A stretch of DNA of 28,180 bases from JBFJVZ01 sp041623895 (GCA_041623895.1 JBFJVZ010000040.1:1-28180), one strand, 5' to 3'; counted from the first letter of the stretch, positions 14,739 through 23,491 are shown. The notes: generated from the letters alone by a model not told the origin. Made by a program: numbers and translations.

Positions 14739-15698
14739 TCAAACGTCACACAAAGACATCGCCTGGTGCAAACCTTCTTTCGGGTTTCGCGTCGGTATGA
14801 ACTCTTGACCAACGTAGCCCTGGTAACGTAGCTGCAACAGCTTTTTCATCGTTGCCGGATAGTTGATCTCTTGGTTGTCATCCAGCTCAGCGCGGCCCGG
14901 GTTACCCGCTGTGTGAATATGTCCGAGTAGATCTTTGTACTGTTCCATTCGCCGAATCACATCGCCGTTCATGATTTGCACGTGATAGATATCAAACAGC
15001 AACTTGCAGTGGTCGGATCCGACTCGCTTCACGATCTCGGCGACGTAGTCCATGTCGTCGCCTTGATAGCCGGGGTGGCCCTTCATCGGATGTGTGTCGT
15101 CACGCGTGTTCAGCATTTCGATACAGACGGTCACGCCTTTCTTCGCCCCGTAGGCGGCCAACTCCTTGAGCGCCTTGACGCAATGGTCGGCTCCCTCTTC
15201 CAGTGAGATCTCGCCGCTTTCCGGATCTTCGGCATCGCGATATTTGAAACCATTAAACGCAATAATGCTGGGGACGTCGGCCTCGGCACTCTCATCGATG
15301 TTCTTCTTGGTTCGCTCAATGACTTCCTCGTGATACGCCGGGTTGTTGCACCCTTTCATGAACGGAGCACCGGGCATCCCGTTGGGGGCGATGGCGCATG
15401 TCAGCCCATGTTTGTGAAGCGTATTCCAATCAGCTGGATCGACCAGTTCGACGCTCTTGCCGCCAAACTCTTTTGTGATCTTGCAAGTCGTCTCCAAATC
15501 CCACTCGTCACCGCCAGCGTTGAAGCACCAAAACACAACCGACTGATTGATGCGGCCCTTTTTGACGGCGGGACCTTCAGCAGCCTCAGCGGGCGAAGCC
15601 ATTCCCGCGATCGCGCCTGCACCAAGCAGAGCCGCCGGTGCCGACAACGAAAGTGCTTGGCGGCGTGACAGACGGGATGAGGATGGATGATTGGACAT
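14739..15698 (-). CDS. Tat-exported hydroxypyruvate isomerase-like TIM-barrel protein
   Basis: A 319-residue protein starting at the ATG at 15698 with AGGAG eight bases before it. The N-terminus SRRQALSLSAPAALLGAGAI is a Tat signal (twin Arg at 12-13), cut near ASPAEAAE. The mature part is a xylose-isomerase-like/Hyi-family barrel: CIEMLNTRDD (Glu194), LLFDIYHVQIM (Asp236, His239), HIHTAGNPGR (His262) and GQEFIPTR (Glu299) are the metal-binding and catalytic positions. In the family these residues hold a divalent metal for sugar or hydroxypyruvate isomerisation. Planctomycetes have many exported versions of unknown substrate. It is the first gene of the minus-strand operon; the next ORF starts 26 bases after its stop. 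Confidence 0.88.
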   Translation of the reverse strand: MSNHPSSSRLSRRQALSLSAPAALLGAGAIAGMASPAEAAEGPAVKKGRINQSVVFWCFNAGGDEWDLETTCKITKEFGGKSVELVDPADWNTLHKHGLTCAIAPNGMPGAPFMKGCNNPAYHEEVIERTKKNIDESAEADVPSIIAFNGFKYRDAEDPESGEISLEEGADHCVKALKELAAYGAKKGVTVCIEMLNTRDDTHPMKGHPGYQGDDMDYVAEIVKRVGSDHCKLLFDIYHVQIMNGDVIRRMEQYKDLLGHIHTAGNPGRAELDDNQEINYPATMKKLLQLRYQGYVGQEFIPTRNPKEGLHQAMSLCDV

Positions 15699-16298
15699 TA
15701 GACTGGCTCCTGGTGAATACGAAATGGGCTGAAGCGAAAAGCCCTCGACGGAAAGTAACGAGTTGCATGAATTCTAAGCGATCAACTGCCGGACTGAAGC
15801 GTTTGCCAATGACATCCGCGAAAAACGAATCCAAAACGAAAGCGTCGACGGCGAAATCAGGGGACAAGAGGGATCAAAATCGCTATCAGTTATCAGTCTC
15901 ACGAGGAACTTCGCCGTCGGCACCTGTCGCTGAAATGGGAACAGAATTCAACATGACAATAAACGGCAAGGGAAGTCCGGCTCTTTGTCGAGGTTGGTCT
16001 TGACTTCCACGGAGACCATTCGTGTCACTTACTCATGGCTTGCCGGGATGCCCGAAAAGCCACGGTGTTTCTGGGACTGAACTTCTGCCGTGGCCAGGTC
16101 GATACCGTCGCGTCCGCGTGTCAATCACCTGATGAGTTATCACACGCAGTGCGATCACGCGGGTGCCGCCACGCCCGGACAGTTTTTACACTCTATTTAC
16201 ATCTGCAACGCAGGCAAACGATGTAACATGATGCTATGAGTCGCCGGCTCCGGATTCCACGTTGTTGTTTGCATGGTCGCAAAGCAGGAGATTGAGAG
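15699..16298. other. 600-base region between divergent genes, no gene seen
   Basis: No frame has family-like sequence; short open frames here are low in quality on both strands. It must hold the promoters of the minus-strand operon (AGGAG at 15707-15711 as its Shine-Dalgarno complement) and of the LRR gene. The arms GCCACGG and CCGTGGC form an inverted repeat with a 22-base spacer around 16060-16096. It is possible that part is the debris of a lost gene. Confidence 0.5.
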
Positions 16299-17807
16299 AT
16301 GAGACACTCATCATTCGTGTTTGTAATGACAATTGCCGGCGCCGCCTGGGCTGCCGAACCGGTACATTTTGCGGATGAGAATCTGAAGGCTGCGGTGGAA
16401 TGCAAGCTGAAGATCAAGAATCCCACACCAACGCACATGCGATCTCTTAAATCTCTGACGGCTGCGGGCGGAGTCGTGGATTTGACCGGGATCGAACATG
16501 CCGTCAACCTGGTGTCGCTTGACCTGCATGGAAACCGGATTGTCGAACTCGCCAGCCTGTCCGCCTTGACGAATCTGCAGGTTCTCGTCCTCTATGACAA
16601 CCGGATTCGCGACTTAAAGCCTCTGTCCAGATTAACCAGCCTGCAGCATTTGAGTTTATACAGCAATGCGATCTCTGACCTGCGACCACTCAAGAAACTG
16701 ACCAATCTCGTTTTCCTGGATCTGCACAGAAACAAAATTGCCGACATATCGCCGCTGGCAGGTCTGACGAAACTTGTGAATCTCAATTTACATATCAACA
16801 GGATAAGCGATATCTCGCCGGTGGCGGATCTTACGAATCTTGAGATTGCCGACTGGCACAATAATCGAATTACCGACATCGCCCCGATGTCTGACTTGTC
16901 CGAACTCGTCTATCTGCACCTCGCCGATAACGCGATTTCAGACATCTCAGTGTTGCGCGGGTTTGGAAATCTTAAGTACCTCCATCTTGGCAACAACAGA
17001 ATCACGGATACCACACCTCTGTCGAAACTGACCAACCTGACGGACGTGTCGCTATATGGAAACCCGGTCAATGATCTGTCAGCGTTGAACGACATCGATT
17101 GGACACTGGCGGGGACGCGAGAAGCTCGTGGCGATGAATTCACAGTCGAATCTGCGAAGCAGGCCATCAATCGGTACCTCGGCGAACTCGAACAGATTGA
17201 TCGTGTGGCTGCTGAGCGAAAAGCCGAAGCAAAGGCGCGGCTTGACCGGGCTCTGACGGAGGTAGAACGGTTCGAGGCGAAGGAGAAAACGGGAAAGCGG
17301 TACCATGGAATGCTGGGATCGTACTACAGCCACAAGGGTCGCATGCCGTTCATCATGCTGAGCGTTCCGAATGGGAAGAATGTTCTGAGTGAGAATTCGC
17401 GGGAGATGTTTAACGCTCGGTACGCTGGGGGGACGCGTCTTTATAGGTTCGAATCTCGCGGCAATGTGATCATTCCTCGGAATGGCTCGTACCGGCTCGA
17501 AGTGAGTCGCGCGGCGGGGATCAAGTTGAATGGCGTTGAGTATGCCGTCGGTTCTACTGTCGCGGGCGAGCCACCGTATGCTCACGTGGAGTTGACTCGG
17601 GGTGTGTACGAAGTTGTATTCGATGTGGGCAACAACGGCGGGCAGATGAACTACTCGATGGTCCGGATCGTCGATCGGGAAACGGGGAATGAACTTCCGA
17701 TATTCGTTTACGAATCAGATTTGAAGAAATTCGCGGGAGATTTAAGCTTCGGCATTGGACTCCTGGAAACCTCAGGTTGGGAATCTGCGGAGCACGAGAT
17801 TCGGTAA
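16299..17807 (+). CDS. Secreted internalin-type leucine-rich-repeat protein
   Basis: A 502-residue protein with a signal peptide (residues 1-19, ending GAAWAAE) and AGGAG eight bases before its ATG. An internalin-like cap (FADENLKAAVECKLKI) is followed by nine 22-residue LRRs at about 69-266, pattern TNLxxLxLxxNxIxDIxPLxxL (for example TNLQVLVLYDNRIRDLKPLS), then a charged helix (about 290-335, AAERKAEAKARLDRALTEVE) and a C-terminal beta-rich domain (about 345-490) whose GSYRLEVSRAAGIKLNG and VELTRGVYEVVFD resemble PA14-like domains. The likely role is extracellular or periplasmic binding of protein or carbohydrate; no enzyme motif is seen. The C-terminal assignment is weak. It is convergent with the EF-hand gene, with a transposase remnant between. 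Confidence 0.88.
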   Translation: MRHSSFVFVMTIAGAAWAAEPVHFADENLKAAVECKLKIKNPTPTHMRSLKSLTAAGGVVDLTGIEHAVNLVSLDLHGNRIVELASLSALTNLQVLVLYDNRIRDLKPLSRLTSLQHLSLYSNAISDLRPLKKLTNLVFLDLHRNKIADISPLAGLTKLVNLNLHINRISDISPVADLTNLEIADWHNNRITDIAPMSDLSELVYLHLADNAISDISVLRGFGNLKYLHLGNNRITDTTPLSKLTNLTDVSLYGNPVNDLSALNDIDWTLAGTREARGDEFTVESAKQAINRYLGELEQIDRVAAERKAEAKARLDRALTEVERFEAKEKTGKRYHGMLGSYYSHKGRMPFIMLSVPNGKNVLSENSREMFNARYAGGTRLYRFESRGNVIIPRNGSYRLEVSRAAGIKLNGVEYAVGSTVAGEPPYAHVELTRGVYEVVFDVGNNGGQMNYSMVRIVDRETGNELPIFVYESDLKKFAGDLSFGIGLLETSGWESAEHEIR

Positions 17808-17936
17808 CGCCGAACGCATTTCGGTCACGAGCGAAGAAAAGCTGCCATGTGGGTTTTCGGATTTGACCCGTTTAGCGATTTACGCGCGGACGAAGAAAAG
17901 GGGGACCTACCAGGGGACGGGGGTCGTTTTTAGTGT

Positions 17937-18095
17937 TTACTGTTTCTTGCGAGGCCTTCCTGGCGGACGGATCGTCGACCACAAGCCACGCCGATCGGCG
18001 ATCGCCTCGGTCCACCCTTGATCGCCAAATGGCCGCTCCCGTCGCATGCTCAACCGGACGGCTTCACGTTCTTTGTCGGTCAGCGGTTCGTTGAC
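17937..18095 (-). pseudogene. 3' remnant of a REP-associated tyrosine transposase (RAYT)
   Basis: Reading the minus strand from 18095 to the TAA at 17937-17939 gives 52 residues that match the C-terminal tail of IS200-like REP-associated transposases: VNEPLTDKEREAVRLSMRRE, then RPFGDQGWTEAIAD and finally STIRPPGRPRKKQ. The RPFG..W and RP.GRPRK motifs are the family hallmarks; the HUH and Tyr catalytic part is absent upstream, where the EF-hand gene occupies another frame. Just after the stop lies a GGGGACGGGGGTCGTTTTT block (17914-17932 on the plus strand) of the kind often found beside such elements. It overlaps the last 32 bases of the EF-hand gene out of frame. The match is by memory of the family. 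Confidence 0.75.
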
Positions 18096-18960
18096 CTTGC
18101 GGTTTGTTGTTCCGCGGCGGTTGCTTGACGTCGCCGTCTCGCAGACGCTCCCTCATCGTCTTCGGATCATTGAGTCGCCGCTGATGGAGTTCACCCAGCT
18201 CATCAGTTTCAATGAATCCGTTTTTGTTCTTATCCAGCCGTTGGAATCCAGCCGCTGCTCCACGGAATTCGGACTCGTCGATCTTTCCGTCACCATTTCT
18301 GTCGCTGCGTAGAATAAAGACCCGTGCAAATCGATTACCATCACCACGACCATCGGGATGAATTTCATCGGCGTTGCCGGACGGCGATTCGGTTTTCTTG
18401 CAATTGGCGTGTCTGGCCTGGTAGGCTGTTTTGAGTTCTTCCCAAGACAGTTTGTTATCGCCGCTCTTATCGAGCCGACCAACGACTTCACTGGCTTTTG
18501 CTTCGTCATCCATGCCGGGGCTGCGTCTAAATTCGGTGACCGTTATCAGCTTGTCTTCGTTGACATCCAGCCGTTTGAAGACAAACTCAGCCGTCAGTCC
18601 CATGGCGCAGGCTGGACAATTCTCAGCAGCAAGTTGCACTCCGCCGTCGGCCAGGGTCGCGGCGACTGCCGATTCATCAACATCCGTCGACCGAGCGGCG
18701 GGCATGGCAGAATTCAATCGCGCAAACTCCTGGCGACTCAAATGATCGCTTTTCTTTTTGCCAGCACGAATGAGCAGAAACTCGACCAGCATCTTGCCCT
18801 CCGCAGGCGCTTCGTCGAAAACGATTTTCCCATCTTTGTTGGTGTCGAGTCGCTCGAAAAAGGGCGATGCAATGAACGATGGATCTTGAGCAACCGCGAT
18901 CAGATCAGCAGTGGCCAACACGACCAGAAATAGGCTCAATACAATGATCGAATTCTTCAT
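18064..18960 (-). CDS. Exported five-EF-hand calcium-binding protein
   Basis: A 298-residue protein with a signal peptide (about 1-24, LSLFLVVLATADLIAVAQ) and GAAGGATT before its ATG at 18960. Five EF-hand loops are visible: DTNKDGKIVFDE, DVNEDKLITVTE, DKSGDNKLSWEE, DRNGDGKIDESE and DKNKNGFIETDE. The first, fourth and fifth are canonical; the second and third have Lys and Asn in place of the loop glycine. An NCPACA segment between the first and second could bind metal or form a disulphide. Such proteins are common in planctomycetes and probably bind Ca2+ outside the cytoplasm; the partner is unknown. The last residues (NKPQGQRTADRQRT) are read from DNA that, in another frame, encodes a transposase tail, so the original C-terminus was probably replaced. 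Confidence 0.85.
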   Translation of the reverse strand: MKNSIIVLSLFLVVLATADLIAVAQDPSFIASPFFERLDTNKDGKIVFDEAPAEGKMLVEFLLIRAGKKKSDHLSRQEFARLNSAMPAARSTDVDESAVAATLADGGVQLAAENCPACAMGLTAEFVFKRLDVNEDKLITVTEFRRSPGMDDEAKASEVVGRLDKSGDNKLSWEELKTAYQARHANCKKTESPSGNADEIHPDGRGDGNRFARVFILRSDRNGDGKIDESEFRGAAAGFQRLDKNKNGFIETDELGELHQRRLNDPKTMRERLRDGDVKQPPRNNKPQGQRTADRQRT

Positions 18961-19257
18961 AAGAATCCTTCAGTCTTGCGGAGAAACTGGCGTGCTCGGG
19001 CGGTCGAGAACAAATCATACTCTGTTGGGGCGGCCAATGTTCGCTGATTTACGAATCAGCTGGATCAAATGAAGCGTTGAGAGGCCTGAGCCATCAAGTC
19101 GTGCAGCATCCAGCAGCCTGAGCGGCATTGGCGGGAAACTAATCCGCTGGCTGGCCTTGCTAGCAGACAGCTTTTCCTAATCCTCAAGGTCGACGTGACC
19201 GATCATTCTTGATGGCGATTGTTTCGCCATGCGCGCGCTCCATGAGGCAGAAACCGA
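18961..19257. other. 297-base gap between divergent EF-hand and mlaE genes
   Basis: No gene is seen. It contains a perfect hairpin at 19043-19060 (GCTGATT-TACG-AATCAGC), the EF-hand Shine-Dalgarno complement at its left end and GAGG at 19244-19247 before the mlaE TTG start. Promoters of both genes are expected here, but I cannot point to them. Confidence 0.5.
19043..19060. other. Perfect 7-bp hairpin between divergent genes
   Basis: GCTGATT (19043-19049) and AATCAGC (19054-19060) around TACG. No T-tract follows on either side. In a divergent promoter region an operator is as likely as an RNA hairpin. Confidence 0.45.
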
Positions 19258-20121
19258 TTGTCGACTGCAGATTCATCACTGACCAAACCGGCACGCCCGC
19301 CAGGTCCGCTGGTACGGTGGATCACGCAGTGGGGATCGGCTGTCGTTGACGGTATTTCGACCGTTGGCGATACGACCATGTTTGCCTGGAGAATGCTGCG
19401 GTGGATGTTCACGCGGTTGCCTCATCGGGGAACGGTGCTGATCAATTTTTATCACGTCGGAGTGCTTAGTCTGCCGGTGGTCGCCTTGACCGGCACCTTC
19501 ATCGGCATGGTGCTCGCGGTGCAGAGCTATTATCAGTTTCACGCCATCGGACTGGCGACGCACTTGGGCGTCGTCATCAATACGACCTTGGTACGCGAAC
19601 TGGGCCCCGTGTTGGCAGCCACGATGCTGGCTGGCCGCGTCGGCAGCGCGATGGCAGCGGTGCTGGGAACCATGCGGGTGACCGAGCAGATCGATGCACT
19701 GACCACGATGGGCGCCGACCCGATTCACTACCTGGTCGTACCGCGATTCCTGGCCTGCATTTTACTGATTCCGGCACTGACGATCGTGGCGGACTTCATG
19801 GGGATCGTGGGCGGATACTTTTACAGCGTGATCATTTTGGATATCGATCACGCGGCTTATCTGAATCACTCGCGAGAGGGCGTTGTCGGCTTCGATCTGT
19901 TCAATGGGATTTTCAAGAGCTTCTTTTTCGGTGCTATCATCGCCGTGGTCAGTTGTTATCAAGGCTTTAACTGCGAGGCGGGTGCCGAGGGCGTCGGCAA
20001 AGCTGCGACATCGGCATTCGTCTATTCATTTGTGTTAATCCTGGCGATTGATTTATTCTTGAACGTGGTTCTGAACCACATTTATTTCATGCTGTACCCT
20101 ACGGGAGCATCAATCCTGTGA
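19258..20121 (+). CDS. mlaE: MlaE-type ABC transporter permease
   Basis: A 287-residue permease of the MlaE/YrbE family, the membrane part of an envelope phospholipid transporter. The family core is clear: LSLPVVALTGTFIGMVLAVQ in the first membrane helix, then VRELGPVLAATMLAGRVGSA and MRVTEQIDALTTMGADPIHY, then more helices. The start is a TTG at 19258 with GAGG about ten bases before; an ATG at 19378 would remove the N-terminal amphipathic region, so the TTG is preferred. The stop overlaps the GTG of mlaF by four bases (GTGA). This is the first of three genes mlaE-mlaF-mlaD. Confidence 0.93.
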   Translation: MSTADSSLTKPARPPGPLVRWITQWGSAVVDGISTVGDTTMFAWRMLRWMFTRLPHRGTVLINFYHVGVLSLPVVALTGTFIGMVLAVQSYYQFHAIGLATHLGVVINTTLVRELGPVLAATMLAGRVGSAMAAVLGTMRVTEQIDALTTMGADPIHYLVVPRFLACILLIPALTIVADFMGIVGGYFYSVIILDIDHAAYLNHSREGVVGFDLFNGIFKSFFFGAIIAVVSCYQGFNCEAGAEGVGKAATSAFVYSFVLILAIDLFLNVVLNHIYFMLYPTGASIL

Positions 20122-20987
20122 CCGCGACAGCAACCATCAACGAACCCGACATGAACACCAAAGACACTGCCGCCGATCTGATCGTCGTCGATGATCTGAC
20201 AGTGGAATTTGGTGACACCACGATCCTGAAAGACATCTCACTTTTGATCGGCCGCGGTGAGACGGTGGCAATCATCGGCGAAAGCGGTTGTGGGAAAACC
20301 GTCTTGCTGAAGACCTTGGTTGGCCTGATCAAACCAACCAGGGGCACGGTCTCGTTTGACGGAAGACAGTTGCAGCGGCTGAGTTTGGCCGCCTTGACAC
20401 GAACTCGGCGGCGTTTTGGATTCGTTTTTCAAAACGCTGCGTTGTTTGACAGCATGACAATCTTTGACAACGTCGCTTTTCCACTCCGCCAAGAAAAGAA
20501 TGTCAGCGCGGATGAAATCGCGCGGCGAGTGATGCGGCATCTTTCCGAAGTTGGACTTCCCAGTGATGTCGCGGACAAACGTCCCGCCGAGTTATCCGGT
20601 GGCATGCGAAAGCGAGTCGGATTGGCGCGAGCGTTGATCTTGCAACCCGAGTTAGTCGTTTACGACGAGCCGACGACGGGGCTGGATCCCATCATGAGCG
20701 ATGTGATCAATGAACTGATCCTGGATACGCGCAGACGCTACCCGGTCACTAGTATTGTTGTCACGCACGACATGCATACCACTCGCAAGGTCGCCGACCG
20801 AGCCTTGATGTTGTACCCGCGGGCGCGATTGGAAGCAGATGAACCGCAGGTCTTGTTCGACGGGCCGCCCAGCCAACTAGAGCACGCCGAGGATCGCCGC
20901 GTCCGCCAGTTTGTTCGCGGAGAAGCCGGCGAGCGGCTGGATGAACTGACAAAACATGGCAACGGATCGAGCGGTCAAGCGAGTTAA
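20118..20987 (+). CDS. mlaF: MlaF-type ABC transporter ATP-binding protein
   Basis: A 289-residue ATPase that powers the MlaE permease. Walker A GESGCGKT is at residues 54-61, the Q-loop at Gln105, the signature LSGGMRKR from 159, Walker B LVVYDEPTTGLD from 179, and the switch His217 (VVTHDMH). The GMRKR form of the signature is typical of the MlaF/Ttg2A branch. The start is GTG at 20118, overlapping the mlaE stop by four bases; an ATG at 20151 is an alternative that would remove 11 poorly conserved residues. The C-terminal extension (about 255-289) is charged. mlaD follows after 37 bases. Confidence 0.95.
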   Translation: MTATATINEPDMNTKDTAADLIVVDDLTVEFGDTTILKDISLLIGRGETVAIIGESGCGKTVLLKTLVGLIKPTRGTVSFDGRQLQRLSLAALTRTRRRFGFVFQNAALFDSMTIFDNVAFPLRQEKNVSADEIARRVMRHLSEVGLPSDVADKRPAELSGGMRKRVGLARALILQPELVVYDEPTTGLDPIMSDVINELILDTRRRYPVTSIVVTHDMHTTRKVADRALMLYPRARLEADEPQVLFDGPPSQLEHAEDRRVRQFVRGEAGERLDELTKHGNGSSGQAS

Positions 20988-21024
20988 ACAAAGACATTCT
21001 GCACAACAGAATTGAGATCAAATC

Positions 21025-22281
21025 ATGGATGATAACAAGCTTCGATTTGGTGTTGGTGTCCTGGTCATCGCTGCCATCGGCCTGGGCATTATCTTGACCT
21101 TCCTATTCGGTGCTTTTCCAACCGTGCTGAGCCGCGAATACGAATTGCTGGTGGAGTTTCCATCGGCTGAAGGGGTAAGTCTCAATACGCCGGTGCTGCG
21201 CGACGGTGTCAGGATTGGCCGCGTTGCCGATATCACACTATTGGAAAAGAAAGGTGTCTTGCTGCAGTTGGCAATGGATCTGGACCCCGGAAAAGAGATT
21301 AGCCACGAATACATTCCACGCATCGGAACCGGTTCGGTGATCACCGGAGATGCGACGGTCGACTTCGTCTTGGCCGAGCCGCAGCAACTGGCCTCGATCT
21401 TTCCCACTCCGGAGGATCGGCAAATGCTTTCGCAGCCCTTTTCCGATGGCGAATACATTCGCTACGGACGCAAAGCCAAGGACCCGTTCAATGTCCTGTA
21501 TGAAATGGAAACCGATATGCTCGGGACTTTGGAATCCATCCGCCGCGCCGGAGAATCGATTCAACAAGCCGGCGTGGGAATCACCGATATGGTCCAGAAT
21601 GTTGAACAAGTGGTCGAAGGCAGCGATAACAAATTTGCTGCTGTGTCCGACGAAGCCGTGGCAGCGTTGGAAGAATTTCAGGGCGCGATGCGAGAGGTCC
21701 GCAGCCTGTTGAGCGATCCAGAAATGAGGCGAGACTTGGAAAACGCTCTGGATCAGTTGCCGCAAGTATTGGAAGAAGCGCAAACCACCTTGAACAGTTT
21801 TGGACAAGCTGGTGACCAATTCGAAAAAGTCGGGCTGGCAGCCGAACAGACGGTCAAAAATGTCGACGAAACGGTCGATGTGGTCCGGGAAACGGCAGAA
21901 ATTGCCCAGACTTCAATGGACAGAGCCAAGAACGTCATCGAAAACGTTGAGCAGTTTACCGACCCGCTTGGTGAGCGTAGCGAAGAATTGGTAGCTCAAG
22001 TGCTGCAAACACTCAACAGTGTTGATACCGCCATGACGCAATTTGAAAACTTAAATGCGTCACTGAACAACAACGACGGATCACTAAAGCGACTTTTGGA
22101 AGACGACGACATGTACTGGCAGATTCGCCGCACGATCACCAACATCGAACACGCATCGGCCCGAATCCGGCCGATCCTGGAAGACGTGCGAATCTTCAGT
22201 GACAAAATCGCCAGAGACCCAAGAGAAATCGGCCTCCGCGGCGCGCTGACGAAACGGCCCAGCGGGTTAGGGCTGAAGTAA
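21025..22281 (+). CDS. mlaD: MlaD-type MCE-domain lipid transport protein
   Basis: A 418-residue MCE protein. One N-terminal membrane helix (about 7-29) is followed by an MCE domain at about 37-115 (YELLVEFPSAEGVSLNTPVL, RDGVRIGRVADITLL, GDATVDFVL). E. coli MlaD is about 180 residues and forms a ring; this one adds about 250 residues of predicted long helices (QQAGVGITDMVQNVEQVVEG, and later repeats with NVDETVDVVRETAEIAQTSM), as in longer MCE proteins that form a tube or needle across the periplasm. It works with mlaE and mlaF just upstream. No mlaB or mlaC is in view. The ATG at 21025 is standard. Confidence 0.9.
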   Translation: MDDNKLRFGVGVLVIAAIGLGIILTFLFGAFPTVLSREYELLVEFPSAEGVSLNTPVLRDGVRIGRVADITLLEKKGVLLQLAMDLDPGKEISHEYIPRIGTGSVITGDATVDFVLAEPQQLASIFPTPEDRQMLSQPFSDGEYIRYGRKAKDPFNVLYEMETDMLGTLESIRRAGESIQQAGVGITDMVQNVEQVVEGSDNKFAAVSDEAVAALEEFQGAMREVRSLLSDPEMRRDLENALDQLPQVLEEAQTTLNSFGQAGDQFEKVGLAAEQTVKNVDETVDVVRETAEIAQTSMDRAKNVIENVEQFTDPLGERSEELVAQVLQTLNSVDTAMTQFENLNASLNNNDGSLKRLLEDDDMYWQIRRTITNIEHASARIRPILEDVRIFSDKIARDPREIGLRGALTKRPSGLGLK

Positions 22282-22390
22282 TTCTTCACGTAGGTCCACC
22301 GCACATTGGGATTTCCAGCAGCAATAAGAGGCGGTCGCAATCAGCTGCTGTCTGGATCGCCACTGAAAGTGTTGGCGTGTATTTGCTTCC

Positions 22391-22428
22391 CCGTAAGACC
22401 GACACAGGTCCGTAAGACCGACAAAGGA
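22391..22428. repeat. 19-bp direct tandem repeat, two units
   Basis: CCGTAAGACCGACACAGGT (22391-22409) is followed at once by CCGTAAGACCGACAAAGGA (22410-22428), 17 of 19 bases equal. It lies in the 160-base gap between the convergent mlaD and outer-membrane genes. No role is evident; two units may arise by slippage. Confidence 0.8.
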
Positions 22429-22441
22429 ATGCCCTTCGACC

Positions 22442-23491
22442 TCACAGTCGCCAAACGCCAAGGAATTGCAGTTCATTTTCATCGGTAATACGGTCGCCAA
22501 GTTTGTTTGGCCAGATCTGCCACTCGATTCCGACGAACAGCCGACCTGCTGAATCAAAAACCGTTTTTCCAAGGTCGTAGCGAAACTGGGGCTGCCCAAG
22601 GATCCACCACTTGATGTCGTCTCCGAACTCGTTCTTGCGTGAGTCTATGAATTCGACGTGACCTTCGATGCTGAAGTCATGGATTCCCAGCGAGAACGGA
22701 AACGCAAAATTGAAATCAACCATAAAGCTGTTCGTCTCCGCCGGAGCGCCTCCGCCAACCGCGCCCAAGCTGTCATCAATGAAAGCGGTGAAATCGGTAT
22801 TGAAGAAGGCAAATCCCGGCAAATCCCAAGATAGTCGTATCCCGGGCAGCCATTTCCGCAGGTCCGGATCAGCCGCAAAATTGATGCCGACAACAAACCC
22901 CACGTCGGAAACCAGCCCAAAGTCGATTTCGTGATTCAAGATCTTGCCGAGGCTAAAGTTCGCATAGGCCTCTAAGTACACGTCGCGATCATTAAACCCA
23001 TCAAGCAGCGAATCATCCAAGATATCGACAAAGAAGAAGTTATCACCGTACTTCCAGCCGCTAGCATGCTGGAGCGTGAGAATCCTGGTCGCAGACGAGC
23101 CACCGCCGGCGAAGCTGGGAGCGTTCAATTCCCCATATTGGAATTGAATTTCCGTGGTACTCCAGCGCCCAAACTCAAGGTCTTTGCAGGCACTTTGATT
23201 CATCACACCGTCATCGCACAGCGGAGCTTTCTTGACAGACGAACAAGGGCAAACGTCCGAGGACTCGAAGATGGTTGCAATTTCGGGGAATGGAACAATC
23301 GGTTGGCTTCCCCCTGATTCGGCATGACACTGAACAACGCCGAAGTGTTCCCAAAACGAAATTGCTCGCTGATCCAACTGAATTCCTATTTGCTCTAACG
23401 ATGTCGAATGCTGTTGAGCACAGACAACTTGCGCGACCAGCACCAAAGAGGCAATCACGCCAAATTGAAAGGTGCTGATTGGATATCGCAT
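22442..23491 (-). CDS. Tsx-like outer-membrane channel protein
   Basis: A 349-residue predicted outer-membrane beta-barrel. A signal peptide (about 1-25, ending VAQVVCAQQ) is followed by a Cys-containing N-terminal region (about 30-105, with CPCSS and SACKD) not found in the usual Tsx, then a barrel with the family pattern: WSTTEIQFQYGELNAPSF, LQHASGWKYGDNFFFVDILD, later WKYGDNFFF-type aromatic strands and a terminal strand ending FLGVWRL with a hydrophobic/aromatic end. Tsx-family proteins form nucleoside-specific channels in proteobacteria; the ligand here is unknown. The ATG at 23491 overlaps the stop of a small upstream ORF (TAATG). It is convergent with mlaD. Confidence 0.75.
   Translation of the reverse strand: MRYPISTFQFGVIASLVLVAQVVCAQQHSTSLEQIGIQLDQRAISFWEHFGVVQCHAESGGSQPIVPFPEIATIFESSDVCPCSSVKKAPLCDDGVMNQSACKDLEFGRWSTTEIQFQYGELNAPSFAGGGSSATRILTLQHASGWKYGDNFFFVDILDDSLLDGFNDRDVYLEAYANFSLGKILNHEIDFGLVSDVGFVVGINFAADPDLRKWLPGIRLSWDLPGFAFFNTDFTAFIDDSLGAVGGGAPAETNSFMVDFNFAFPFSLGIHDFSIEGHVEFIDSRKNEFGDDIKWWILGQPQFRYDLGKTVFDSAGRLFVGIEWQIWPNKLGDRITDENELQFLGVWRL

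Noticed and set aside
15638..16003. 121-residue plus-strand frame in the gap before the LRR gene
   Set aside because: It begins inside the Tat isomerase-like gene on the opposite strand and has no domain-like pattern.
22391..22428. Two-unit repeat as a CRISPR beginning
   Set aside because: The units are directly adjacent with no spacer, and there are only two.
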